DNA of 64,000 nucleotides from Euglena gracilis (Eukaryota; Euglenida; Euglenophyceae; Euglenales), in NCBI GenBank assembly GCA_039621445.1, contig CP154956.1, forward strand, positions 80,596,474 through 80,660,473, written 5' to 3'. Positions 35,801 through 51,045 of this stretch are shown one piece after another; positions within the stretch are counted from its first letter, which is position 1, and the number at the start of each line of letters is the position of its first letter. Under the pieces are notes generated by a model that saw only the letters and a program-made list of their open reading frames with translations, had not been told where the DNA came from and ran no database searches. Both the position numbers and the translations under genes were made by a program.

Positions 35801-38567
35801 AGGAATGCGAAAACGTCCAAAATTCAAAATCAGATGATGGCAAAGAGGCGGTGCTGTGTTCCGTCCGGGTGGGGTGCAGGGAATACAATGGGGGGTGCTG
35901 AATTGGGTGTCAAGCAAAAGCCAGCATGATGAGCCCACCTGAGTAGGGTTCAATAAAAATGAATGCTTTCCATGCCCCAGGGAACGGCTAGGCCCAGTAG
36001 CACTGGTTGCAACATACCCCAAGCACCAACCATCAACCTGTGCACAATGAAGAAATATCACGCTTATTATTCTCCCCGTGAATCCAAGTGGCACATTGGG
36101 TCCCGTACGTTAATTTGGAAGGGGCGTTAATGCACCAAACTTAGAAAATGCAACACAACCGCTTGGGTCAGATCCTGGGGGCCGGGGGTCTCACCCTCAC
36201 CAACCAGGGCAGAAGGGGGGGACCTGACGTGCTCGTCATCGGCACCGCGGCCGTCGACCTCCGGCGGGCGGGGGGTGGGGAAGGACCGCCGGCTGCTCTC
36301 CGGCGCGGGGGGTCCCGCCAGGCCCACACCCCTCACGCCACTGGTCGCGTTCTCGGGCGGGACTGTTGTTTGGCACACTGTTCCACCATGCAAGAAAAGC
36401 AGCCCAAAAATTTTTGATGTCCTTCCCATTGAGGAACACAACAGCCCGGCCATGCACAAAGATCTCACGGTACCGAGACTCTGCAAGTCAATGAGCAGCG
36501 AGCATGGCAAAGTGAGACGCATGGACACAAGAGAGGGCCAGGTGGGGGCCTGGTTTCGGGGGGTTCCCCTGGGTTTGGGCACGGAATGTCCACGGCCATC
36601 ACCTCCAGGCACACCTGATGGGAAGCCGGGCGTTGTGGCTTGACCCGGGGAGAACATTGTCACATTCAGTCGGTTACAAAGCCTCACCACGTTTTGCGTG
36701 AGATTTATTCGTTTTGCGTGAAAAATTTATATCCCCTGTCCAAAAAAAAACTGGAAACACTGGATTTCGCCAAAAAATATGGGTAAGGGCCAGGGAGGCA
36801 GTGCTTAGACAAGGAGGGAAAACCTGACTGCAAAAAATAGGCGCTTTGCAGTAAAAAGAAAAATTACCCTTTTGGGGGTCCACTGTTGAACTTAGAGACA
36901 TTGAGATGGAATAAACCACAACAATATCTTACCAAACAAAACCAGGCTTCTAAAATGTCGAAACTGTCTATGAATTTCACTTTAAAACACCCACAAAATA
37001 AGCTTCCCCAAGAAGTTGACATCTAGAAAGATGGGTAAGCACACCGGGGTGTACTTAGACATGCAGGGGTGTGTGTGCAAAAAACAACGATACAAAAGTC
37101 CAGCACAGAATACAAAAGCAAACCACCAGCGCAAGGAGAAAAATGACCTTCCCAGGGACAGGACTGCAATGGAAAGCTTGATTAGGTGGATTGACCCCCT
37201 CCATTCAGTTATGTTTGAACATGCGGTTCTCAGGCAGAGGAACAGAAAATCTTCAGTGTCAGCCTGCTCTGACTCACCAAAAAGAGCATGTCTGTTCAGA
37301 GAACAGCGTTTTACCCTGGCACATATATCTGGAGCACATGGAGTCTGGAGCATAAATTAATGAAAAAAAAACCAATCTGTTGCTCAGCGTGTCAGCGTGA
37401 CCCCATCAAAAAATTGTGAAACGTTTCCCGCCTCCGAGGCGTGGGGGAGCGTTTGAATGTCTGGTTTGATACAGAACGTTCAGATCAGGCATCCCTTCTT
37501 TTTGCCACACCGCCAAGGTGACCCGGTCTGCAGCTCTTGACTTCACCCCCCCCCAAGCTGCAGTTAACAATTGACGCACCAATGCGCCGCAGTGAACTGC
37601 AGCCCCCCAAATAAAAAAAACACCCCAAAGTGCATTCAATTGTCAGGTTGGCGACATGCTCCGGGGAAAAACTGCACGGATAAATCGGCGATGCCAACCC
37701 CGCTGGGCAGCACACCTTGCCCGCATGGCGGCCCGTCAGCTTGAGCGGCACCCAGAACTGCTTGGCCCCAGGGCTGCCCTTCATCCCAAAGGTCTGATCC
37801 CCCCTGCAGGGGTTATGCCAGTTGTCAGTGTGTCAGCCGGTTGTTTCGATTGCTTGTGCCCCCAAGTAAATGCTTCATATGGGGAGACTGGTTTGGGGGC
37901 ACGGGTGCGCCAGAGCCATAATTTGGACAGGCCAACTCCTCAAGATTTTGCTCTGGCACAATGAATTATTTGTCCAAATCACTTCGGCCGGACGAGCATC
38001 GGGCCCGCCCTGGCCGAACGAATCGCCGTGGACCTCCTCCAGCGTACGGAGCACCAGCACGCCTTGGCCGCACAGCTCGCCCGGGGCGCGGGTGCTGTCG
38101 TCCGGGTGATGCACCGTGACGATGAGCCGGCAGGGCATGTTGGGGACAGGGCCCCGCCGAGAGCCACCGCCCCAGGGCTCTCTGCGCCGACTGGCCGGCG
38201 GGCCGTGACACATATCGAAGGACTTCCTCCGGTGCCACCGTGCATCTTTGCGGGCTGCGCTGGGGCCCATGGCCAGAAGGTCGGCTGCTTAAATCATATT
38301 TTACCCACGCCAGGGCCCAAAACTCTGTGGGAGAGAAGATGGGAGGCCCCGAAGCCGTCGGCCCTGGGCGACGCAGAAGTCGAACGACTCGTCCCAGTGC
38401 GGCCGCAGCCCGTGGCGTGCCGTGGTGTGGTGGTACTGCCCGCCCGTCAGGCTGAGGGCGAGGAACGCCTTCGTGGCCAGCAGGTCCTCCCCGGCTCCCA
38501 CCCGCACCTCCAGGTGCACGTGGGGGGCCTCGTCCTCCACCAACGCCATCGAGTCACGCGACGCAAT
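13282..38567 (-). CDS. C2-domain and coiled-coil protein gene spanning about 25 kb
   Basis: This is one long gene model assembled from minus-strand exons. The most secure are 38567-38366, 38179-37983, 37778-37716 and 36614 to about 36549 (C2 domain), 35351-35257 and 35049-34960 (heptad-rich), 24840-24709, 17154-16970, 14815-14771, 14470-14408 and 13428-13282 (stop TGA). The C2 region reads VHLEVRVGAGEDLLATKAFL, then HWDESFDFC, LIVTVHHPDD, FWVPLKLTGRHAGK and VCLEVMAVDIP, a typical beta-sandwich order. C2 domains bind phospholipids, often with Ca2+, or proteins. The last three exons join in phase 0 to give DDDSVFSEDASTMSSYDG and GWDPEALVPEFVWHI, ending PLGARYY. I do not recognise a family for the C-terminal half. 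That all exons belong to a single gene is inferred from strand, phase and the absence of an intervening stop-plus-start; it could be two genes. Confidence 0.6.
13429..14407. other. Intron with C/G-tract inverted motifs
   Basis: Intron between the last two exons of the C2/coiled-coil gene. It contains GGGGTTCAATTTTCCCC-type and CCAATAACCTGG/CCAGGTTATTTGG inverted pairs and a short TA-rich tract (13640-13690). The motif AATAACCTGGC recurs at about 12165, 32450 and 32585-32700. Confidence 0.5.
15646..16281. mobile_element. TIR element, TTTAAACCGAC type
   Basis: The left end is TTAAACC...CATTTAAACCGAC (15646-15672) and the right end GTCGGTTTAAATGG...GGTTA (16258-16281), a near-perfect terminal inverted repeat of about 25 bp. 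The word TAAACCGACC is repeated next to both ends. The interior is a series of degenerate repeats, CACCCAAAATTAGGCATTTG. There is no coding capacity. Confidence 0.8.
16546..16728. repeat. (ACACC)n pentanucleotide satellite
   Basis: About 36 nearly perfect copies of a 5-bp unit. Both strands give long artefactual open frames (HHTTP or VWCGV repeats), which are not genes. Confidence 0.95.
16970..17154 (-). CDS. Ser/Pro/Arg-rich linker exon
   Basis: After the acceptor CCCTGCCAG the frame reads AKGKSVGRSASAPRRPGEKP, then VSPPPLSTLRVSPTTAKAGR and ASPEGGPYCGRR, ending at a GTGAGC donor. Basic, Ser/Pro-rich sequence of this type is usually a flexible phospho-regulated linker. Inside the exon, 17079-17060 reads as GTGAGC, a C run, then CTCAG, mimicking a 20-nt intron. 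Reading through it keeps a single open frame, which I prefer. Placed in the C2/coiled-coil gene by strand and position. Confidence 0.5.
18185..20870. repeat. Interspersed palindromic word TTTACGG-TTTCC-(C/T)GTAAA
   Basis: The word and its inverse appear at about 18190, 18240, 18300, 18450, 18690, 19720, 19755, 19795, 20400, 20435 and 20850. It is confined to this stretch of the window. The outermost copies (ACGGGTTCCCGTGAACGTTT and AAGTTTACGGGAACCCGTGA) are inverted relative to each other. Confidence 0.6.
19850..20010 (-). CDS. Candidate exon, unrecognised product
   Basis: The minus strand here holds an open frame reading GVVLVKGFRLTTHSVDPTMS and then IHLMQPTFSSPDKKNQNVHY, IQDLWSGSGK. An acceptor-like TTCTCTCAG lies near 20030 and a weak donor GTCATC follows GSGK. 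The translation looks protein-like and is more complex than surrounding repeats. It sits in a region dense in TTTACGGTTTCCTGTAAA-type palindromes, so it could also be a relic of a mobile element. Confidence 0.35.
22371..23180. repeat. Direct duplication, 550-bp spacing
   Basis: AGTGATGCCCTTGTCCAACA at 22371 recurs at 22921. Similarity continues through CTTGCTATTCAGGTTTATTT, TATTTGGACTCTACCT and GGGGGTGCGCTTTTATTTAG to CTGCAAATTGTCAAGAAAAG. Confidence 0.8.
24709..24840 (-). CDS. Exon with clean splice sites, Gln/Arg/Ser-rich linker
   Basis: This 132-nt exon follows TTGTCTGCAG and ends at a near-consensus donor GTATGT. It encodes GWDFRKGGNFNLNQPSSLQQ, then KHSKRHYEPLDGPSDRTRHR and SSN. The hydrophilic, basic composition suggests a disordered linker. 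A second strong acceptor inside it (TTCCTTGCAG at about 24785) would shorten the exon to about 25 codons, so alternative splicing is possible. It lies between the C2/coiled-coil exons and the C-terminal exons and is assigned to the same gene by position. A 3.4-kb fold-back region begins 32 bp upstream of its acceptor side. Confidence 0.6.
26426..26822. mobile_element. TIR element (CCAGGGTT family), copy 2, with target duplication
   Basis: Ends are CCAGGGTTCGATATAAGG and CCTTATATCGAACCCTGG, an exact 18-bp inverted repeat. Immediately outside, CCGAGG at 26420-26425 is repeated at 26823-26828, a 6-bp direct target duplication. The interior is GGTCCGGACCCCCC-type palindromes plus a short unique segment. 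No transposase. Confidence 0.85.
26910..26945 (-). CDS. Candidate 36-nt microexon
   Basis: A segment flanked by TTGACAG and the consensus donor GTGAGT encodes PTKDGDIGSPE in one frame. The splice signals are good, but the exon is tiny and lies inside the large inverted-repeat region 24872-28260. A chance pair of splice-like sites is a real alternative. Confidence 0.28.
28530..28700. repeat. Dispersed repeat, GGTCGTGG..AAAAGTGCCCAAAA type, copy 1
   Basis: Shares GCCTGGTCGTGG, AAAGTGCCCAAAA, GCGCC and AGTGCC/TGTGCCTTGGCC blocks in the same order with 50665-50850. Confidence 0.6.
28701..30170. other. No gene recognised
   Basis: Mixed-composition intron-like sequence with short C and G runs. 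No frame has convincing splice sites or composition. Confidence 0.4.
30180..31962. mobile_element. Fold-back region with CCTCCGCGGAGG words
   Basis: GTGGAATCCAAACTTTTTGG at 30180 is inverted at 31930-31962 (CCAAAACTTAGGATTCCAC). Both arms carry repeated GGTAACCAGCCTCCGCGGAGGCTCC-like modules (30200-30330 and 31610-31935). The middle contains a tandem array (30976-31270). Confidence 0.75.
30976..31270. repeat. Three tandem copies of a 98-bp unit
   Basis: Each unit runs from GCAAACGGGT(A/T)AAC through CAGGCGGACATGTCGTTTTT to TTTGGCGGACATGGC(G/A)TA. Starts are near 30976, 31074 and 31171. Confidence 0.85.
32045..33118. repeat. Dispersed duplicated segment, copy 2, with 361-bp insertion
   Basis: Matches 11764-12478 on both sides of an extra segment at 32481-32841. 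The insertion is rich in AATAACCTGGC and GCCAGGTTATT inverted words. Confidence 0.85.
33119..34959. other. Intron-like sequence, no gene recognised
   Basis: Contains a segment at 34256-34553 that matches 62612-62740 in inverted orientation (GTTGCCACCAAGTG and TCAATTC/TCAATAG blocks next to a C/G-tract end). Long C/G homopolymers lie at 34700-35150. Confidence 0.4.
34960..35351 (-). CDS. Coiled-coil exons
   Basis: Exon 35351-35257 (acceptor TCCGTAG, possible donor GTTAGT) encodes LLELHLEELLATERDAQGRG. Exon 35049-34960 (donor GTGGGC after CAGAG) encodes RTYDEEQAALLEELSELRAK followed by VDRAWADPAE. Both have Leu/Glu/Lys heptad spacing typical of alpha-helical coiled coils, probably mediating dimerisation. 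The acceptor of the second exon is weak (CATCAAG). The intron between them contains long C and G runs that may include assembly errors. Confidence 0.6.
36234..36614 (-). CDS. Exons following the C2 domain
   Basis: The first exon starts at 36614 after CATCAG and encodes VCLEVMAVDIPCPNPGEPP, continuing the last C2 strand in phase 0 from the exon ending at 37716. A second candidate (36480 to about 36424, after TTGCAG) encodes SRYREIFVHGRAVVFLNGK. A third (36362-36234, after CAACAG, donor GTCCCC) encodes PPENATSGVRGVGLAG and a Pro/Ser/Arg-rich tail ending GRGADDEHV. Boundaries between the first two could not be matched in phase, so the exact joins are open. Translation quality and GC bias support coding status. 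Confidence 0.55.
37716..38567 (-). CDS. C2 domain exons 1-3
   Basis: Exon 1 (38567-38366) follows a strong acceptor (CCCCACAG). It contains an ATG at 38551 (MALVEDEAPHVHLEVRVGAG) that could be the initiator, in which case the acceptor might be a trans-splice site. Exon 2 (38179-37983) gives NMPCRLIVTVHHPDDSTRAP and GVLVLRTLEEVHGDSFGQG, with donor GTGATT. Exon 3 (37778-37716) gives GSPGAKQFWVPLKLTGRHAG and a GTGTGC donor. The 1-2 junction lacks GT-AG; pairing GCCGAC with GTCGGC near the intron ends gives an in-frame join FCVAQPWGGG. Acidic Ca2+-coordinating loop residues are not obviously conserved, so Ca2+ dependence is uncertain. Confidence 0.78.
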
Positions 38568-38596
38568 CTGTGGGGAGGGGCGGCGAGAGGGCACGG

Positions 38597-39136
38597 CAAG
38601 CGCCTATGGTCATCCAGAATCCTAGACCCAATGATGCTCAGTCACACCCAGTCACAACCCAGTCACGCTCAGTCACACTCACTCGCAACCGGTCGTCACA
38701 CAGAAATCTCAGTGCCAGAAAACGCCAAAATTGGCCAAAAGCGGCCAGAAATGATCAAAAAAAAATACTCAAAAATATCCACAGGTGACCACGAATGACC
38801 AAAGGCGGCCAGAAGCAGACAAAAACAGACGGAAAAAGCCAAACATGGCCAAAAATTGCCATAAATGGCAAGATGTAGCCGAAATTTCCAATCACACCCA
38901 GTCACAGAACCCCAATTATCAATTTCTTACCCCAATGCAGGGGTTTCAACATTAGTGACAGACATGCCTGTGTGGAGTGGAATCAGTCCAAAATCCGCCA
39001 AACCCAAAAAAACACCGAATATTCCCCCCCTCCAATTTCAGGAATATTGGCTGCCCAAGGGAAGGGAATTGATCGGAGTGAGGTTGCCTCAAAGCCAGTC
39101 ACGCCCAGTCACAACCAATAACTTCATAGGTGCTGA
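38597..39136. mobile_element. CCCAGTCACG TIR element, copy 2
   Basis: Left end CAAGCGCCTATGGTCATCCAG, right end CATAGGTGCTGAG. It contains degenerate CCCAGTCAC(A/G) units at both ends and AATGGCCAAAA-like words inside. It starts 30 bp upstream of the first C2 exon. Confidence 0.65.
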
Positions 39137-40129
39137 GACACAGCCTTGGGCCAGGATTTGCTTATTGGGGAGGGGGACTATCAATATGCCGAAACGTTGA
39201 CCTCCCAAATCAACAAATCCTGGCTGAATTTTGGGGTCAGCAATCCACGCAAATTTGCCCAGGTGAGGCGCATCTGGCTGTAAAAATATCCAGCCCTTCC
39301 CCGATTCACAGGTGCTTGGGTAACCTCTGCTGACACCAGACAGTATTGTGAAGCAAAAGGCAGGCTTGAAGCAGCATTGGTGTGGGTTGATGGGGGTGGG
39401 TTGGGGAAGAAACAACAAGACAGCACAGCCGCGGTGGACAACAGTGGGCGGCAATGGATGACCACAGGTATACGGAGCCGGCAGCTGCTTCGCGTTGCCA
39501 CAAGCTTGCTGCAGTTTGCACTGGAGGAATGGACATTAGTCACCTCATCATGCAAGACAAAACGGAGCCACAGCACTGATGAAAACATGCACATGCATGC
39601 AGCCCCCCAGCACTTCATATTTTCGCTTGGCATTTGGCTGTGCGCAAGCACCCAAAGACACCCACCCTCTGGGTCCCGCATCGCCCTGATTGCCCTGTGC
39701 AACAAAAAAAAACACCAAAAGAAGCCGAAAGAGGCAAAAAGTGGCAAAAACAGGTTGAAGCAGCCAAAAGGAGCCAAGAAGCAGGAGCCAGAATCGCCAG
39801 AAGCAGCAAAAAATGGCCAACAGCGGTGTAAAATGCACCCACCAAGATTGGGTGCAAGCGTCTTCTAGGGGGGAAGAGTTCTAGTGCTATGAGATGCCTG
39901 CCCATAACAGGCACCCCCCCCCTGGGTCGGTTTTGGGTTCCTGGTTCCTCACGACCAAGCCAATTTTCCTTTGAGAATAGCCATTTTGGGCCCCTGGCAA
40001 AGGCACCGGGGCTGTGATACAGCACAACCCACCCCAAATCCAACCTCCAAATGGGGGGGTCGAAAGTTTGCCCAAAAAATGTGGTGCAACTCCCGAAAAA
40101 TCAGGGGGCGACATGGCATCCCCCCCCCC

Positions 40130-40988
40130 CAAGCTCCTATGGTCATCCAGAGTCCCACACCCAGTGACGCCCAGTCACGCCCAGTCACGCTCAGTCACGC
40201 TCAGTCACGCCAACAGAGATCCCAGTCATCCCAACTTTAAGATATAGGTTTTTTGCCACCTTTGCCCACCTCTGGCTGCCATTGGCTGTTTTTGTCCACT
40301 GTTAGCTGCTTTTAATGCCTTTTTGGTCACTTTTGGTTTCTTTTGGGATGCTTTTGGCCACTTTTGGATTTCTTTGCCCACTTTTGCCCACCTTTGCCAC
40401 TTTTACCCACTGTAGGCTACTGCTCTTCACTTTGAGGCCACTTTTTGCTGCTTTTGACTGCTTTTGGGGACTTTTTGCTGCTTCAAAAAAAATAGGTAAA
40501 ACCGTGGTCAAAAGTGGCCAAAAATGGTCCACAGGTGGCCAAAACCTGCGGGAAAAAAATTGTCGAAAATGGGTAGAATTAATTTTTTTTAAAAAATGGC
40601 CAAAAACAATCAAAAGCAGCAAAAAGTGGAATTTTTTGCCATTTGGTGGCATTTTGGCCATTCTTGGCCATTTTTGGCCAAAAATGGCCTCAAAGTGGGT
40701 AAAAGTTGGCAAAAAAAGGGCAAAAATGGTCAGAAGTTAGCAAAAGCAGCCAAAAGTGGCCCAAAATAGCTTAAAGTGTCCAAAGAGGTCAAAAGGGGTC
40801 AAAATGGCCAAAAAAAATGGCTAAATAGTCAATCACGCCGAGTCAAGCCCAGTCACACCCAGTCACGCCCAAACACAGAACCACCTATAGGGGTCCTCAG
40901 AGCCAGTCATGCCCAGGCCCAGTCACGCCAGTCACGCCCTGTCACGCCCAGTCACACCAATCACGCCCAGTCATTTCATGGTTGCTTG
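40130..40988. mobile_element. CCCAGTCACG TIR element, copy 3
   Basis: Left end CAAGCTCCTATGGTCATCCAG, right end CATGGTTGCTTG. It has CCCAGTCACG arrays next to both ends (40160-40210, 40835-40970) and a core of inverted GCTTTTGGCCAC/GTGGCCAAAAG words. Confidence 0.7.
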
Positions 40989-42299
40989 CCCCCCCTATGT
41001 TTGCACCACCCTTGGGGGAACAGACTCTCTTTCTCTATTTTTTCACTTTTCCCCGTTTCTTAAAGAGAAGCCCAATTGGGTGGGCATTTGCAAAAAAAAT
41101 TGGCCCAACATCTATGCCGGACTGAAAATTGGCCTTTGTTTGCAGGTTGCCAAGTCCCCATTGTTTTCGAGATCCAGGAGAAAAGTGAATTTTGACCCCC
41201 CAAATGGCCTAAAAACGTTCGAGTCCAAGTTATTTTGAAAAGCTGATTTTTTTGCTTCCGATGTGGAATCAACTTTTCTCTAAAAAGATAAGAGCTCAAC
41301 CACCGCCTGATGTGAGACCTCGCTTTGGGCTTCGATACTTGAACCAAAATTCATCTCTGAATCCTAAGTTTAGTTCGCCACTGAACCTATTTACTCCACA
41401 TGTCATTTTAGGGGATAAAACGTCATGGATGCAGAGATGAACATGGATGGCAAACTGTTGAAATTTTGGTGGTAAATTCCGGCTCTAATTTTGGGCAGTG
41501 GATTTCTGGATATTTTTTTGCAGCAGGAATTTCCAACGTTTCTGTTGATTACCATGGCAATGGAAAACCCTGAAGTTAGCCACACACTGCCTCGGGGTTG
41601 ATAAATCAAAGAGTTGGTGAATTCTCACCCTCCAAGGTTCTTCAATATCCCTCAAGGACTAAACCTTCAGCAAACCTTCAGTGGAAGGCAAAATATATTT
41701 AAAGGTGGGCAAAAACAGCGGGGGGTATCCAAAAACTAAAAACCAACCTTGTTCGCCCTGAGAGATACCTGCAACCCCAGGTGATGTTTGACGCTTGGAC
41801 AAAGTTGCTTCATCTACCGTCAGTACCCTTGTGCCCTTATGGGATGGGATTCTCAATGGGGGCACAGCTAAACCTCCCACGCAACAGCAATGTTCTTGCA
41901 TGATAAGACAGTTGGGTCACTGGACCAGTGCAGGCATCCCATCAGAGTCAGTTTGGCATGTGCCTCGTCTCCCCAGCCCATTATGTTGCCCCCCTAGTGG
42001 GCTGCCAAAATGGAAAAAATCCGTATCATTTTTGAATGCCAAGCAGTTGGACATTGGGGAGTGGCAATGCAAGCGACTGTTGCAGTGCCACTTGCAGACG
42101 GCTGAAAAAAACAGCGAAGGGAGGCGGGGTCTCCTGCCGAAGGGAATGGGGTTCTTCAGGAATGGGGAGGAAGGGGTCCGAGGGCCAGGGGGAGGGGAAA
42201 CCTAAGACGCCAGGCGTCTGGTGTGGAGGTATATCACAGGGCGGGGGGCGGGTGCTGCTGCACCACGGCCCACCCCTCGCAGGCAGGGGTTTATTGAGA

Positions 42300-42535
42300 C
42301 TGAGGGGGTCCCCCCACCCACCCACCCACCCACCCCCTGCCCCCCCCCCTGGGGGGTCCTGGGGGACCCACTCAATTTTCCCCAAAAATGGCCAAAAATC
42401 ACGAAAAATGCTATAAAAAAATGGCACCTTTTTCAAAAATTTTCGGCGCCTTTGGGGGGACCCCCCCAGGGGGAGGGTTCGGCCGGACCAACCCCCCGCC
42501 CCCCCGGGCTCCAAGGCTTAAAAAAAAAAACCCTG
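42300..42535. repeat. Dispersed repeat shared with 45700-45935
   Basis: Both copies run CCACCCACCCACCCCCTG, GGGGGACCCAC, AATGGCC(A/G)AAAA, CGGCGCC, CCCCCCAGGGG, CGGCCGGACC in the same order. Located in the 3' flank of the Mpv17-like gene. Confidence 0.75.
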
Positions 42536-42552
42536 CTCGCAGGCCACGACCC

Positions 42553-48693
<6,141 letters not shown>

Positions 48694-51045
48694 GCGGGGG
48701 AGGGCCGGGGCTGGCGAGGGGCCGGGGCGGAGGGACCGGGCCGAAAATTTTTCTTTCCCCCCGGGCACAAAATCGGACATAAATTGGGGGCTTCTGCTTC
48801 GAAGTGCAAAAAAACATCGAGAATCAAAACCGCATTCCGGGCATAACAATTCCGGGCATTTCCGGCATAACAAAAAGACATAAGAAAGCAAGTGATAAAA
48901 CCCGCAAGCAAACACACTTGGATGTTTCCTCGTCAGGGCGTTCGGGGGCTCTAGGGGACAACATTGTGAGAATTCTTCGGCGCTTTTCTTCCCGAATGGA
49001 GCGAACCAAACATCGCTTATGAACTTTGCAAAAGGTTGGGAGCCGTGGCAAAGGCTGAACAGGGACGGTGTGGGTACTCCTGGGCTGGGGTTAGTGGTCC
49101 CGCTCTAGCCGGTGGGGATGTGAGTGGGCACTGAACTCTTTTCCATCTAGCTGGCTTTTGAACCTATAGTGTTAAGTTCCAAAAAAAAACGGTGGCTGTC
49201 AAATGGTTGTTAAATATGGAAAATAGGTGGGACCGAGCCCTCCAAAGCTTCATTCACAGTGGACCATTGGCCAGATTTGGAGGCACGACCAACGACATAG
49301 ATCTCCAAATTCTGGACCCCCCCGTCGAAAATTGTGATTTTCACCTGCAATTTCGAAATTTCTATGCAAAAGCCTTATGAATGAAAAAAAAACTGTTTCA
49401 TTAGTGAGTGCTATAAGTTGGATATGAGCAGACACACAACTGATTCATTCAGGTCGCCATTCTTCCCTTAATGACACAGATTTTGAAAAAATCAGGTAAG
49501 TGATGTCAGAGAAGTAAAATGAACACCAGACTTATGATTTTTGCTTCCCAAGCTTTATGAGTCATTAAGTCTTCAATCACGGCAGGGAAAGAAAAGGTGA
49601 ATATCTTTGGTGGTTTCGTGCTTAGCCACTCTGCCCCCCCCCCCCCGGTCCGGGTGGTATGGGGCGCTTCTGAGGGTCTCTCAATTTGCCATTTTAGCAC
49701 AATTTTGGTTTAGATTTCGGTTTATCATAGGAGCAGGGTTAGGATTAGGAGTTGCTGGGGTTCTTTGGAACGAATTTAGGCCGGAAACTTCACCCGTAAC
49801 TCTAACACAATCCCAATTTCCATTTTCCATTTCCATTTTCAATTTTCACCAGAACCTTAACTCGAACCCTGACATCAGACGCCCAACGTCGGAATAATTA
49901 TGGGGTGGACCCCTGGAATCGGGGGACCGGTCCCATTTGAATGGGCCTGGGTCATTTTGTATGGGGCAGGGGGGGGGGGGCAGAGGTATGGGGCTGCCGT
50001 ACAATCATGCATCACTCCCCCCACTTGGATGTTGCGCTGATACTGAGTCCGCACAGCTGAATAAATTTCGGCTGCCTGCCAATCTCCAACCTCTGCCTCT
50101 GTGGAGAGGGCGTATCCAGTATTTTTTTTGCTGAAATAGGACCAACATCCCCCCCAAAAAAATAAAAGACCCCGAGTCTACTTTTTGGGTCCGTTGCTGA
50201 AAATCCCAAGGGGTAGTTTTATTTTTGGGGTCGATTTTTTGGATTCTTGCTGAAAAACTCGGCCGAAAAAATCTTCCCGTGGGAAGATCCAAAAATAGGT
50301 CAAATAAAAAAGGGAGATTTTTGGCAATGAGCAAAATTGTTTCAAAAATGCCAATTTTGACACACACAAACATGGGGGAAAACCAAAAAGAGTCAAAAAT
50401 CACACATTTGGGGGCATTTTCACAGTTTTAGGGGGTCTATTTTGTATTTTTCCCCGAGGGGGGGTCTCATTATTTGGGGGGGGGGCTTGTTTTTCGATAA
50501 AAATCAGCAGGGGGTCTAATTTTGGGGTCTGATTTGGGGGGGGTTATATTTCATAGCCAGGCCGCTTATTAGGGGAGTTTGTTGCAAAGAAAACTAATAG
50601 AAAAAAAATGCAGTCGTCGGGAGTTTAAAGTATTGCTGACCAGGGGTGCCTCGGAGTGCCCTGGAGTGCCTGGGCAGGCAGGCAGTACCCCCCCCCCAGG
50701 GGGCAATGCCCGCCTGGTCGTGGGCCCAAAAAGTGCCCAAAATGGCATTTTCTGGGCTTTTGGCACCTTCGGCGCCAGAAGTGCCTTGGCCATGTGCCCT
50801 ACCCCCCCCCCCCTGGGGTGGGTTGGCACCGCCTTAAAATTCAACCTGTTGCTGACACGGAGTAAGCAACGTCACCAGTGATGAACGCCTCGGGGGGACA
50901 AGCGTCGAAGCAGCAGCGACCAGCTTTGGTAGACAAGCAGAGAGGAGGGGGGAGCAGCGTTGACATCTCAACAGAAACCATGAGGGCCAGACGGAACAGC
51001 CCTGCAGAATGGACGACAGAGAGAGGGCAGTGCAGTGTTCAGCGG
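48694..51045. other. Intergenic region between cytochrome b5 reductase and Mpv17-like genes
   Basis: About 2.3 kb with no supported exon. It includes a second copy of the 28.5-kb dispersed repeat (50665-50850) and G-tract plus AT-word motifs at 50440-50560. Confidence 0.5.

Larger units (their letters stand above)
39137..42552. other. Intergenic region between the Mpv17-like and C2 genes
   Basis: Contains dense (T)GGCCAAAA and GCTTTTGGCCAC words at 39700-39830 and 40250-40830, and element copy 3. A short open stretch at about 42105-42035 after TTTTTTTCAG (RLQVALQQSLALPLPNVQLL) could be an exon but has no partner. Confidence 0.4.

Noticed and set aside
39181-39777. A 198-residue minus-strand frame
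   Set aside because: Cys/Phe/Leu-rich low-quality translation overlapping GGCCAAAA repeats, with no homology I recognise.
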